A DNA stretch of 5,722 nt from Lactobacillales bacterium (GTDB lineage: Bacteria > Bacillota > Bacilli > Lactobacillales > Vagococcaceae). The stretch lies in assembly GCA_015655485.1 (NCBI GenBank), contig JAATEZ010000110.1, positions 1-5,722 on the forward strand, in the 5' to 3' direction. The first letter of the stretch is position 1; each line of letters opens with the position of its first letter. This document shows, one piece after another, positions 1-5,443 of this stretch. Position numbers and translations under genes: made by a program. The notes beneath the pieces are model-generated. The model was not told the DNA's origin, did no database searches, and worked only from the letters and a program-made list of their open reading frames with translations.

Positions 1-416
1 GCATCTAATTGATTCGCATACTCGCTTAATTCAAAACATGCTTCTTGCATAATTTTATAGATATCACTGGTTTCATCCGCTGGAATGGTTCCAACGTGAG
101 TTGTCACAATATCTGTTCCCAATTCTTTTGCCAATTCTAGAATTTGTTTTGATTTTGCAATCAAGATTTGATTTCTTTGGACATCTGAAAACGAAATACC
201 AAAATCGCCTACTAATGCACTGATTCTCAGATTGCGGCTTTGCAGTTCATGAATAAAGCGCTTTTTCTTTTCACCTGTTAAAAATGACGGCGACAGTTCC
301 CCATCAGTCGCATAGGCTTGAACACCTGTAACGCCAAGTTTTTGTGCGTTGTTTAGCGCAGTTAGATAATCCGTACGAAATGATTCTAAAATGACACCAA
401 GCGGAAATTTTTCCAT
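1..416 (-). CDS. Sugar phosphate isomerase/epimerase-like TIM-barrel protein, N-terminal part (cut by window edge)
   Basis: The reading frame is open from an ATG at 416 down to the window edge, giving about 138 residues of a protein that continues outside. It begins MEKFPLGVILESFRTDY, followed by LGVTGVQAYATDGELSP and later ELGTDIVTTHVGTIP. This is the pattern of the AP-endonuclease-2 / xylose-isomerase-like TIM-barrel fold: a first beta strand with GV, a second strand GVTGVQ, and a strand ending in TTHVG, where such enzymes usually place a metal-binding histidine. The start is supported by a strong AGGAGG site (422-428) at normal spacing. Family members isomerise or epimerise sugars, sugar phosphates or inositol derivatives in the cytoplasm; the substrate cannot be told from this fragment. 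No signal peptide is seen. The metal ligands and C-terminal half lie outside the window. I am fairly sure of the fold and unsure of the reaction. Confidence 0.82.
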   Translation of the reverse strand, partial: MEKFPLGVILESFRTDYLTALNNAQKLGVTGVQAYATDGELSPSFLTGEKKKRFIHELQSRNLRISALVGDFGISFSDVQRNQILIAKSKQILELAKELGTDIVTTHVGTIPADETSDIYKIMQEACFELSEYANQLD

Positions 417-421
417 TTGCT

Positions 422-470
422 CTCCTCCTAACTTTAGTTTTATTATAAAGAAATTTCACTAGCAAAGTGA
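422..470 (-). promoter_or_regulatory. Likely promoter and ribosome binding site of the isomerase-like gene
   Basis: On the minus strand a perfect TATAAT (447 down to 442) lies about 14 bases upstream of an AGGAGG ribosome binding site (422-428) serving the ATG at 416. No convincing -35 box sits 17 bases upstream; the sequence there is near CACTTT. A short inverted repeat, TCACT-N5-AGTGA (456-470), overlaps the spacer and -35 zone and could be a regulator site, but five-base arms are weak evidence. Confidence 0.45.
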
Positions 471-577
471 TAGGAACTTTTGCTTAAAAATGGTAAAATA
501 TTGCTGAGATTTTTTTTGATTTGACTAGTTTAGTCTAAAAAGATTGAAATAATGGTCTATTTCACTGCTTTATAAAT

Positions 578-603
578 CGTAAAAGTAATTTATTGCTTTT
601 ACG
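578..603. repeat. 11-bp hairpin without a T-tract
   Basis: CGTAAAAGTAA pairs with TTGCTTTTACG across the four-base loop TTTA, giving 11 pairs with one G-T wobble. Neither strand has a run of T directly after the stem, so it does not look like a standard intrinsic terminator. It lies between decayed sequence and the isomerase-like gene and could be a relic of a small repeat element or a recombination site. Its role is unknown. Confidence 0.45.
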
Positions 604-729
604 GAATGGATCCATTTCATCAGTCCAAACCATTGAACCGCAAAGACTGAAAAGACAAAAAAACCTCTCAATTTGGTATAATTGTAGTAACAAAAAAACA
701 AATCACCCAAAAGAAGAAAGTTCCCGCTG

Positions 730-852
730 CTAGGATACTTTACCCAGCCTTTTTTGACAGGGTTCATTGGGATCAGCTGGATCAAAACGAACGATAGGGT
801 GGAATTTTCTTCCGAATTTCTTTTCATAAACTACTGGCACTCTTTGATAAAG
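730..852 (-). pseudogene. Short unidentified protein fragment, probably the tail of a decayed gene
   Basis: On the minus strand, 40 codons run between a TAG at 853-855 and a TAG at 730-732. The translation contains RVPVVYEKKFGRKFHP, then IVRFDPADPNEPCQKRLG. The mix of charged residues, prolines and glycines looks like true protein rather than chance translation of AT-rich DNA, and no start codon or ribosome binding site precedes it. I do not recognise the family. Longer frames overlapping it in another phase have a biased, implausible composition. The likely explanation is a fragment of a gene otherwise lost; chance is the alternative. Confidence 0.28.
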
Positions 853-1191
853 CTAAAAAAAAGGCTGTCCACTTGAACTCAACTAGGAGTATCGCCTGAA
901 GGGATCCCGACAATTAAAAAACTTATTCCACGTTTAATAGCGGATGTCGCTTTTAAACTAAGCGTTGGTTTTCTCTATTCAGACCGCATCTCGTCAAAAG
1001 CCGGTTTTCACGGATCTCAACGGCATGGATTGAACATTCTGAAGTGATGGATGAAATCAACGATCGTTAATGGCTTAAAAAAAATTTTAGAAATTAGTGA
1101 GGTGTTTGTTCTTTTAAAGAGACCCATTATGAAATTCATTCGAATAAAAGAATAACCAGATAATTGATTAATCACGAAGGAGTGTAATCCT

Positions 1192-2013
1192 ATGCAAAAG
1201 TCAGATGCTTTTTTTGAAAAACATGTTATTGACCCCAACGGTACTCCATTAATTTATCATTATACTGAAGTTTTTGATAAAAATGGCGGGTTCAGTGCTC
1301 ACTGGCATCTGAACATTGAAATATTGCAAGTAACTCAAGGAAGTGCCGAAATATATATTAATGGCGCCGCTTATTATTTACAACCTGACAATCTTTTTAT
1401 TATTAATCCAAATTGCATTCATAATTTTACTAGCACTTCTGATGTCACCACTTATCATTGTGTAATTATTGATAGTTTATTTTGCAGTTATTACGGGTTA
1501 AATTATGTCCCGCAAATTTTTTCTCCCTTTGTAGCAGATCCGGCTATTAAAATGGTCTATCACCAAATTGTTCAAGAAATCACCTTACCGCCTGATAATC
1601 AGCAGGAAGGGATCTTAAAAAATTTAGCTCTGGTGCTAGTGCGCTATCTGTACCGAACCAATCTTCTGGATAAAGATAATTATCCGGAAATGAATGGAAA
1701 AAATGCCGATATCGTGAAACAGACAATCACCTACATTTCTCAGAATTATGACAAAAAACTTTCTATCAATGATATCAGCCAAGAAATTAATATTAGTAAA
1801 TACTATTTGTGTCACTTATTTAAAGCAACAACTAAACAAACGATCAACGCTTATCTCAACGAATTTCGCTGTAAGCAAGCTCGTCTGCTGCTTCGGAACA
1901 GTGAATTACCCATCAATGAAATTTCCATCCAATGCGGATTTCAAGATCCTTCTTATTTTACTAAAAATTACCGAAAACTGTATAAATGCCTGCCATCTTC
2001 TGAACGACGATAA
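1192..2013 (+). CDS. AraC-family transcriptional regulator with N-terminal cupin domain
   Basis: The 273-residue protein has the usual length and layout of AraC/XylS regulators. Residues about 20-95 form a cupin-like effector-binding domain, with HWHLNIEILQVTQGSAEI followed by LQPDNLFIINPNCIHNF, the standard signature of sugar-responsive members. Residues about 172-265 form the DNA-binding domain with two helix-turn-helix units: LSINDISQEINISKYYLCHL (190-209) and PINEISIQCGFQDPSYFTKN (240-259). The start is set by AAGGAGTG (1177-1184), nine bases before the ATG. The final residues, LYKCLPSSERR, depart slightly from the common G.TP.EYR ending but the domain looks complete. Such proteins usually activate a nearby sugar-use operon. 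The isomerase-like gene transcribed the other way is a possible target, although 775 bp of eroded DNA separates them. No signal peptide or membrane segment is seen. The ligand is unknown. Confidence 0.93.
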   Translation: MQKSDAFFEKHVIDPNGTPLIYHYTEVFDKNGGFSAHWHLNIEILQVTQGSAEIYINGAAYYLQPDNLFIINPNCIHNFTSTSDVTTYHCVIIDSLFCSYYGLNYVPQIFSPFVADPAIKMVYHQIVQEITLPPDNQQEGILKNLALVLVRYLYRTNLLDKDNYPEMNGKNADIVKQTITYISQNYDKKLSINDISQEINISKYYLCHLFKATTKQTINAYLNEFRCKQARLLLRNSELPINEISIQCGFQDPSYFTKNYRKLYKCLPSSERR

Positions 2014-2062
2014 CAAACAACGCAAAACTAAATAGCTCCCTGTTAAATGATAAGATCCTCTC

Positions 2063-2102
2063 AAGTAGGACACTAAAAATCTACTTCCATAAAAAAATGG
2101 AA
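2063..2102. repeat. Two overlapping small inverted repeats after the AraC-type gene
   Basis: AAGTAG (2063-2068) pairs with CTACTT (2081-2086), and TTCCAT (2085-2090) pairs with ATGGAA (2097-2102) around six A residues. The two hairpins share two bases, so they could only form as alternatives or side by side. Neither is followed by a T-run on the plus strand, so they are poor candidates for the AraC-type gene's terminator. They may be end structures of a lost insertion. Confidence 0.25.
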
Positions 2103-2152
2103 AAAACTGAACTGGAAGAAAGCAGGAGGGGCGTGCCCGATCACAGCTGAGT

Positions 2153-2170
2153 CTTGCATTGGAATGCAAG
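2153..2170. repeat. Palindrome with 8-bp arms
   Basis: CTTGCATT and AATGCAAG flank a two-base GG centre. The palindrome lies in gene-free DNA just before the minus-strand terminator. Such a site could bind a dimeric regulator or be a recombination relic; nothing near it needs an operator, so the role is open. Confidence 0.35.
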
Positions 2171-2183
2171 CTGCATAAAAAAT

Positions 2184-2211
2184 GTCACCAGTCGATATAA
2201 AGACTGGTGAC
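2184..2211 (-). terminator. Intrinsic terminator for the GH125 transcript
   Basis: GTCACCAGTC and GACTGGTGAC form a perfect 10-bp stem around an eight-base loop, extendable by one T-A pair. On the minus strand the stem is followed by ATTTTTTATG, a good U-tract, so it terminates transcripts coming from the mannosidase gene and the broken permease start. On the plus strand the stem is followed by AAAACTTATTATTTTT, so it may also stop the AraC-type transcript weakly. It marks where the minus-strand operon now ends, about 230 bp beyond the mannosidase stop codon. Confidence 0.8.
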
Positions 2212-2321
2212 AAAACTTATTATTTTTCATTGTCCTATTGACAGGAAGCACAAAAAAATAGCTGGTGTTTTATTGTTTCTGCGAGCCAAACGGATTAAAG
2301 TCGATAATTTGAACGATCCGC

Positions 2322-2412
2322 CTAACCGCCGTCACGAATTGCCAGGAGTGGCTTAACTGCTCCTAACTTTGAGGCAAATGACACAACTTTTTTTCTAGAA
2401 AATTTTTTGCAT
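2322..2412 (-). pseudogene. Broken N-terminus of a probable PTS permease (lactose/cellobiose-family EIIC)
   Basis: An ATG at 2412, eight bases after AAAGGAC, starts MQKIF and meets a TAG at once. A shift by one base at the short T-run restores FSRKKVVSFASKLGAVKP followed by LLAIRDGG, then another TAG (2322-2324). As I recall the family, lactose/cellobiose-type EIIC proteins begin with a short helix followed by a K-[IL]-G-...-[HP]-L-x-AIRDG block just before the first membrane helix, and this fragment fits that closely. Everything after RDG, meaning all transmembrane helices, is gone. The start lies 31 bases after the mannosidase stop on the same strand, so it was the next gene of that operon. 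It is non-functional as it stands. The family call is from memory of the motif over only about 30 residues. Confidence 0.55.
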
Positions 2413-2420
2413 TTTGTCAC

Positions 2421-2427
2421 GTCCTTT
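2421..2427 (-). promoter_or_regulatory. Intact ribosome binding site of the broken PTS gene
   Basis: AAAGGAC on the minus strand stands eight bases before the ATG at 2412. It shows that the short broken frame began as a real translated gene and not as chance sequence. It lies between the mannosidase stop codon and the pseudogene start. Confidence 0.55.
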
Positions 2428-2443
2428 ATTTTAGTTATATTTA

Positions 2444-3712
2444 TTAGTTCATTTTGAAATAATCTAATACTAACTGGCAAAACATCATATTTGACCATGA
2501 AAACCATTCTCGTGTATATTTCGCTGGATCATCCACATCAAAACTTTCATGACATTGTTTCGTTCCGTTATCTGTTGCTACAATTGTATCTAAAATCATT
2601 GCTTTCTCTTTATTTGTTGTTGCAGTTAAGCCTTGAATTGACAAAGAAATTGGCCAAACATAGTTTTTGGGAGTATGCGAGCTGCCGATACCCCCAGCAA
2701 ATTTCCCTTCATAATAATAAGGATTTTCCTGACTCAAAATAAATGATCTAGTATTTTGATAAATAACATCATTATGGTCGCAATAACCTAGATAAGGTGC
2801 TGACAATAGACTCGGCACATTCGCATCATCCATTAATAAAGAATTGCCAAAGCCATCCACTTCATACGCAAAAATCTGCTTTTCAGAAACAGGATCATTA
2901 ACAACACCAAAATGTTTAATTCCTTGATTGACTTCGTTTTTTAATTTAGATATTTGCATGACTAAAATCTTATCATGATAGAATTTCTCAATAATTTCTT
3001 CAAGCTGCTCTAATATCACAACTGCAAACAGGTTTGATGGAATTAGGTAACCATACTGACAAGCATCATCACTTGGACGAAAGCCTGACCAAATCATCCC
3101 TGTTTTGGCAACAGAAGTTCCTCTTCCTTCACGCTGCAATGTATCCTCAGGACGTGCACTAAAACGTTCAAAACGATAATCAGAATTTTCGTGGTCCTGT
3201 TCGATTTGAAAAACACGAATGATCGCTTGAACTGTTTTATAAAAAATTTCATCAAAATGCTTAATATATTGGCAATCTTTGTACAGCTTATACGCTAAAA
3301 AAACTGGAAAACATAATGAATCAATTTCAAACTTTCGTTCCCATACTGAAGGATTCATCCTTGTTTTATCCTCTTGATGTCCAGCACTATTTGCTTCTTG
3401 ATTAAATGCATTGGCGTAGGGATCTACCAAGATATATTGACACTGTGTTCTTACTAAGTTACCAAGTAATTCAGAGAAATAATGATTTGTTTTTGCTAGC
3501 AATAAATAAGGCAACACCTGACAAGTTGAATCTCTCAGCCACATCGCTGGAATATCTCCTGTGAATACAAAAACTTTATTTTCTTCATTATTAATCTTGA
3601 CTGTTTTATTAAACGTGTCAAAGTAACCTACCGAAAACTGATCCGCCCACTTAAGTTTATTGATTTTTTTACATTCATTGGTTACTAATTTCTGAATTTT
3701 CTGGATTTCCAT
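2444..3712 (-). CDS. GH125 exo-alpha-1,6-mannosidase
   Basis: This 422-residue protein is a full-length glycoside hydrolase family 125 member. It shows the family blocks in order: TGDIPAMWLRDST (51-63), NAFNQEANSAGHQ (101-113), MNPSVWERKFEIDSLC (119-134), TGMIWSGFRPSDDACQYGY (204-222), FGNSLLMDDANVPSLLSAPY (288-307), HTPKNYVWPISLSIQGL (346-362) and CHESFDVDD (387-395). GH125 enzymes are metal-independent, inverting exo-alpha-1,6-mannosidases that trim mannosides such as N-glycan fragments. The recalled catalytic acid and base of characterised members are an Asp and a Glu 173 residues apart; D216 and E389 here match that spacing. There is no signal peptide, so the enzyme is cytoplasmic and acts on imported oligosaccharides. 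The ATG at 3712 follows an in-frame stop and has only a weak ribosome binding site. It is divergent from a GntR-LacI regulator and was followed by a now-broken PTS gene. Confidence 0.96.
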   Translation of the reverse strand: MEIQKIQKLVTNECKKINKLKWADQFSVGYFDTFNKTVKINNEENKVFVFTGDIPAMWLRDSTCQVLPYLLLAKTNHYFSELLGNLVRTQCQYILVDPYANAFNQEANSAGHQEDKTRMNPSVWERKFEIDSLCFPVFLAYKLYKDCQYIKHFDEIFYKTVQAIIRVFQIEQDHENSDYRFERFSARPEDTLQREGRGTSVAKTGMIWSGFRPSDDACQYGYLIPSNLFAVVILEQLEEIIEKFYHDKILVMQISKLKNEVNQGIKHFGVVNDPVSEKQIFAYEVDGFGNSLLMDDANVPSLLSAPYLGYCDHNDVIYQNTRSFILSQENPYYYEGKFAGGIGSSHTPKNYVWPISLSIQGLTATTNKEKAMILDTIVATDNGTKQCHESFDVDDPAKYTREWFSWSNMMFCQLVLDYFKMN

Positions 3713-3756
3713 ATGAAATTCTACTATTTAAAACACCACCAACATTATAATTATAT

Positions 3757-3774
3757 TTAATGATATATCATTAA
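3757..3774. promoter_or_regulatory. Perfect 18-bp palindrome on the GH125 start site: probable operator
   Basis: TTAATGATA is followed directly by its reverse complement TATCATTAA. The site begins just after the -10 box of the mannosidase promoter and covers the expected transcription start near 3772, where a bound repressor would block the polymerase. The divergently encoded GntR-LacI protein is the obvious candidate to bind it. AT-rich palindromes also arise by chance, so the call rests mainly on position. Confidence 0.6.
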
Positions 3775-3778
3775 GCAC

Positions 3779-3807
3779 ATTGTAATTAGACAGATTCATT
3801 CTGTCAA
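3779..3807 (-). promoter_or_regulatory. Sigma-A-type promoter of the GH125 gene
   Basis: On the minus strand a perfect TTGACA (3807-3802) and TACAAT (3784-3779) are separated by exactly 17 bases. This strong promoter would start transcription near 3772, leaving a leader of about 60 bases before the mannosidase ATG. A perfect palindrome lies on the start site and a second inverted repeat lies in the spacer, as expected for a promoter that is strong by itself and held off by a repressor. Confidence 0.8.
3789..3805. repeat. Inverted repeat inside the GH125 promoter spacer
   Basis: GACAGA (3789-3794) and TCTGTC (3800-3805) flank a five-base centre. The repeat overlaps the -35 box and most of the spacer of the mannosidase promoter. 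It differs in sequence from the two TGATAT palindromes, so it would be the site of a different protein, if it is a site at all. Confidence 0.35.
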
Positions 3808-3829
3808 CTATTTCTTTCAACAAATTTTC

Positions 3830-3850
3830 ATGATATAATTTTTATATCAT
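3830..3850. promoter_or_regulatory. Palindrome over the regulator's own promoter: probable autoregulatory operator
   Basis: ATGATATAA and its exact reverse complement flank a central TTT. The site contains the -10 box of the regulator gene and extends over its expected start point. Its TGATAT/ATATCA half-sites are the same as in the palindrome at 3757-3774, but they are set farther apart. The two centres lie 74.5 bases apart, close to seven helical turns, which would suit looping between two bound dimers. It probably mediates self-repression. Confidence 0.55.
3831..3839 (+). promoter_or_regulatory. Extended -10 promoter of the GntR-LacI regulator
   Basis: TGATATAAT is a perfect extended -10 element (TG-N-TATAAT). 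No good -35 box is seen 16-18 bases upstream (TTTCTT region), which is common for extended -10 promoters. The start point would be near 3846, giving a short leader that contains the ribosome binding site TAGGAG (3856-3861), nine bases before the ATG at 3871. Confidence 0.65.
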
Positions 3851-3870
3851 TTCACTAGGAGTTTACTCAA

Positions 3871-4974
3871 ATGAAAAAAGAATACTTGTATGAAAAAATA
3901 TATACTGAATTTAAGAATGAAATTCTTTGTGGTAAGTACAAATTGGGCGAACAAATTCCAACAGAAAAAGAAATCATCCAGCGCTACTCTGTCAGTCGAT
4001 TAACCGCAAAAAACGCGATTAACCTGCTAGCAGAGGAAGGCTTAGTTTCAAGAATGCCAGGAAAAGGAACCTTCGTATCTTTGGATGTTTTGAATATAGT
4101 TAATGTAAGCAAAAGAACGGTTGGATTGATTTTTTCTGGTTTTTCAGATAGCTTTGGTACGACACTGTTGAAAGAACTGATTCATCAATTAGAAAATAAT
4201 AACATTAATGTTTTATTTAAATTTTCCAGCGAATCACAAGAAAAAGAAACTGCCGCAATAAATGAATTGATCCGTCTAAATGTTGATGCTTTAGTAATAC
4301 TGCCAGTAGAAGCGGAATTTCATAATCCAACTCTTTTGAAAATTTCTTTGAGCAATCTACCAGTGGTTTTGGTTGATCGTTATTTGAATGGTATTGATCT
4401 TCCCTACGTCGGTTCTGATAATGTTCAAGCCGCCTATCAAGGAATAGCAACTTTAATTGAGCATGGACATCAACATATCTCAATACTCTACAGTTCAAAA
4501 ATTGACAATAGCTCCATTCAAAACAGATTGAAAGGAATCGATCAATCATTTTCGGATCATCAAATGATTCCAAACACAAACTTATGGATAACAGATTTTA
4601 AAACAAATTATAACAGTATATTTGAAAATAGCCTTTTAAAAAAAGATATAAAAACCATAACAAATCACATCAACGAACATCCAGAAATCACTGCTTTTTT
4701 TGCTTTAGATTATCTTTGTTCTGAGCTGCTATTGTTATCACTTGAATCACTCAATCAAATCATACCAGATAATTTTAGCCTAATTGGTTTTGATGGCCCA
4801 TTAATTAGTTCTGCCTTGCCTAAATTTTCCAGAATCATTCAAAATGAGATTAAAATTGCTATTAATGTCAGTAAAATCATTGTGGAGAGGCTGGCAAATA
4901 AAAATGACACTGCCAAAAACAAACTATTGATTCCAACAGCTTACATTGACTTAGGATCCGTACGTCAGTTATAG
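3871..4974 (+). CDS. GntR-LacI hybrid transcriptional regulator (AraR-like)
   Basis: The 367-residue protein joins two domains. Residues about 5-70 are a GntR-type winged helix: YEKIYTEFKNEILCGKYKLG, then IPTEKEIIQRYSVSRLTAKN and the wing EGLVSRMPGKGTFV. Residues about 83-365 are a LacI/ribose-binding-protein-type effector domain, with RTVGLIFSGF at its first strand, LPVVLVDRYL (163-172), LPYVGSDN (177-184) and FSLIGFDGP (302-310). Bacillus AraR is the model for this architecture: a repressor released from DNA when a sugar binds between the lobes. It is transcribed divergently from the GH125 mannosidase, with 158 bp between their start codons holding two palindromes, so it probably represses both itself and the mannosidase, with a mannose-containing sugar as the likely but unproven inducer. 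The start follows TAGGAG at good spacing. It ends in a strong terminator. Confidence 0.93.
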   Translation: MKKEYLYEKIYTEFKNEILCGKYKLGEQIPTEKEIIQRYSVSRLTAKNAINLLAEEGLVSRMPGKGTFVSLDVLNIVNVSKRTVGLIFSGFSDSFGTTLLKELIHQLENNNINVLFKFSSESQEKETAAINELIRLNVDALVILPVEAEFHNPTLLKISLSNLPVVLVDRYLNGIDLPYVGSDNVQAAYQGIATLIEHGHQHISILYSSKIDNSSIQNRLKGIDQSFSDHQMIPNTNLWITDFKTNYNSIFENSLLKKDIKTITNHINEHPEITAFFALDYLCSELLLLSLESLNQIIPDNFSLIGFDGPLISSALPKFSRIIQNEIKIAINVSKIIVERLANKNDTAKNKLLIPTAYIDLGSVRQL

Positions 4975-4982
4975 TTATCTCT

Positions 4983-5024
4983 AAATACCGATGCCAGACG
5001 AATTCATGGCATCAGTATTTTATA
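4983..5024 (+). terminator. Intrinsic terminator of the GntR-LacI regulator gene
   Basis: GATGCCA (4990-4996) pairs with TGGCATC (5007-5013), and after one mismatch AAATAC (4983-4988) pairs with GTATTT (5015-5020). The strand continues TATAATTTTA, a U-rich tail. The hairpin starts nine bases after the regulator's stop codon. The AT part of the stem would also serve as a U-tract on the minus strand, so it may work in both directions. The stop codon of the IS256 remnant lies inside its right arm. Confidence 0.82.
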
Positions 5025-5443
5025 ATTTTACTCATGTTTGATAGCGCTCGCGGTGTATAATAATGACCATACATTTTTTCAATCAACGTTGAAATTTCAA
5101 ACATTGTGATTCCTTGCTGAAAGAGCTGAATAATGGCTGTCTCTAACGAGTCATTTGTTGGCTTGTAAAATGGTATAGTTTGTTGACAAAAAGCACCCTT
5201 CCTATCTCTGGAAAGGATCAAATTCAATTTCACATACTGTGTTTTAAACAAACGAGCATAGGCGCCATTGTGAGAATTTCCAGAGTTGAAGCCTGAACAA
5301 TCATATTTCTAATTGACTGCTGCTTCTAAATGTTTGCGAAATAATTCATCTAACCCTTCCTTTTTGATTAGTGTTTCCATAACTTCTGTAATAAGATTAG
5401 TCCAAAAAATCTTCTGCAAAATTGTTGGTTTGACACTTTCATT
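5012..5443 (-). pseudogene. IS256-family transposase remnant (N-terminal third only)
   Basis: One minus-strand frame reads, from about 5443, SVKPTILQKIFWTNLITEVM, then GLDELFRKHLEAAVN, a TAG at 5309-5311, then KYDCSGFNSGNSHNGAYARL, LSRDRKGAF, ETAIIQLFQQGIT and IEKMYGHYYTPRALSNMSK, ending at a TGA inside the neighbouring terminator. These are the N-terminal blocks of IS256 (Mutator-like) transposases: GNSRNG, the PRDRKGEF strand, and the helix-turn-helix IEKMYGHHYTPQTISNMTK. Near the TAG about 14 residues normally seen between AAVN and YEKYD are missing, suggesting an internal deletion. The whole DDE catalytic domain is absent, cut off exactly at the regulator's terminator. No ATG or ribosome binding site begins the frame. 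It cannot transpose and is a relic. Confidence 0.8.

Larger units (their letters stand above)
448..1176. other. Gene-free stretch with apparent decayed coding sequence
   Basis: About 730 bases between the isomerase-like gene and the AraC-type gene hold no intact gene. Two pieces read like eroded protein. One is a minus-strand stretch at 730-852, listed separately. The other is a plus-strand frame open from 877 to 1155 except for one TGA at 1045-1047; it includes LGVSPEGIPTIKKLIPRLI and later KAGFHGSQRHGLNILK. That frame has no start codon or ribosome binding site and I cannot assign it to a family, so it may be chance. The stretch also contains a strong hairpin (578-603). I saw no IS ends, tRNA or riboswitch. 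The most likely reading is a scar of past insertions and deletions. Confidence 0.4.

Noticed and set aside
570..827. Minus-strand frame of 85 codons starting MKRNSEENS
   Set aside because: No ribosome binding site, low-complexity hydrophobic composition, and it overlaps the more protein-like fragment at 730-852 in another phase.
417..1191. Riboswitch, tRNA or CRISPR array in the large gaps
   Set aside because: No spaced direct repeats, no cloverleaf and no recognisable aptamer core were seen by eye.
1017..1238. Minus-strand frame overlapping the start of the AraC-type gene
   Set aside because: It runs antisense through a well-supported gene start and has no family features.
2491..2742. Plus-strand frame inside the GH125 gene
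   Set aside because: It is antisense to a conserved enzyme and its leucine-rich translation is typical of a shadow frame.
3713..3870. CcpA (cre) catabolite-repression site
   Set aside because: No sequence with the central CG and flanking TG/CA of a cre site was found in the divergent promoter region.
4217..4579. Minus-strand 120-codon frame inside the GntR-LacI gene
   Set aside because: It is antisense to a conserved regulator, with no start signal and no domain.
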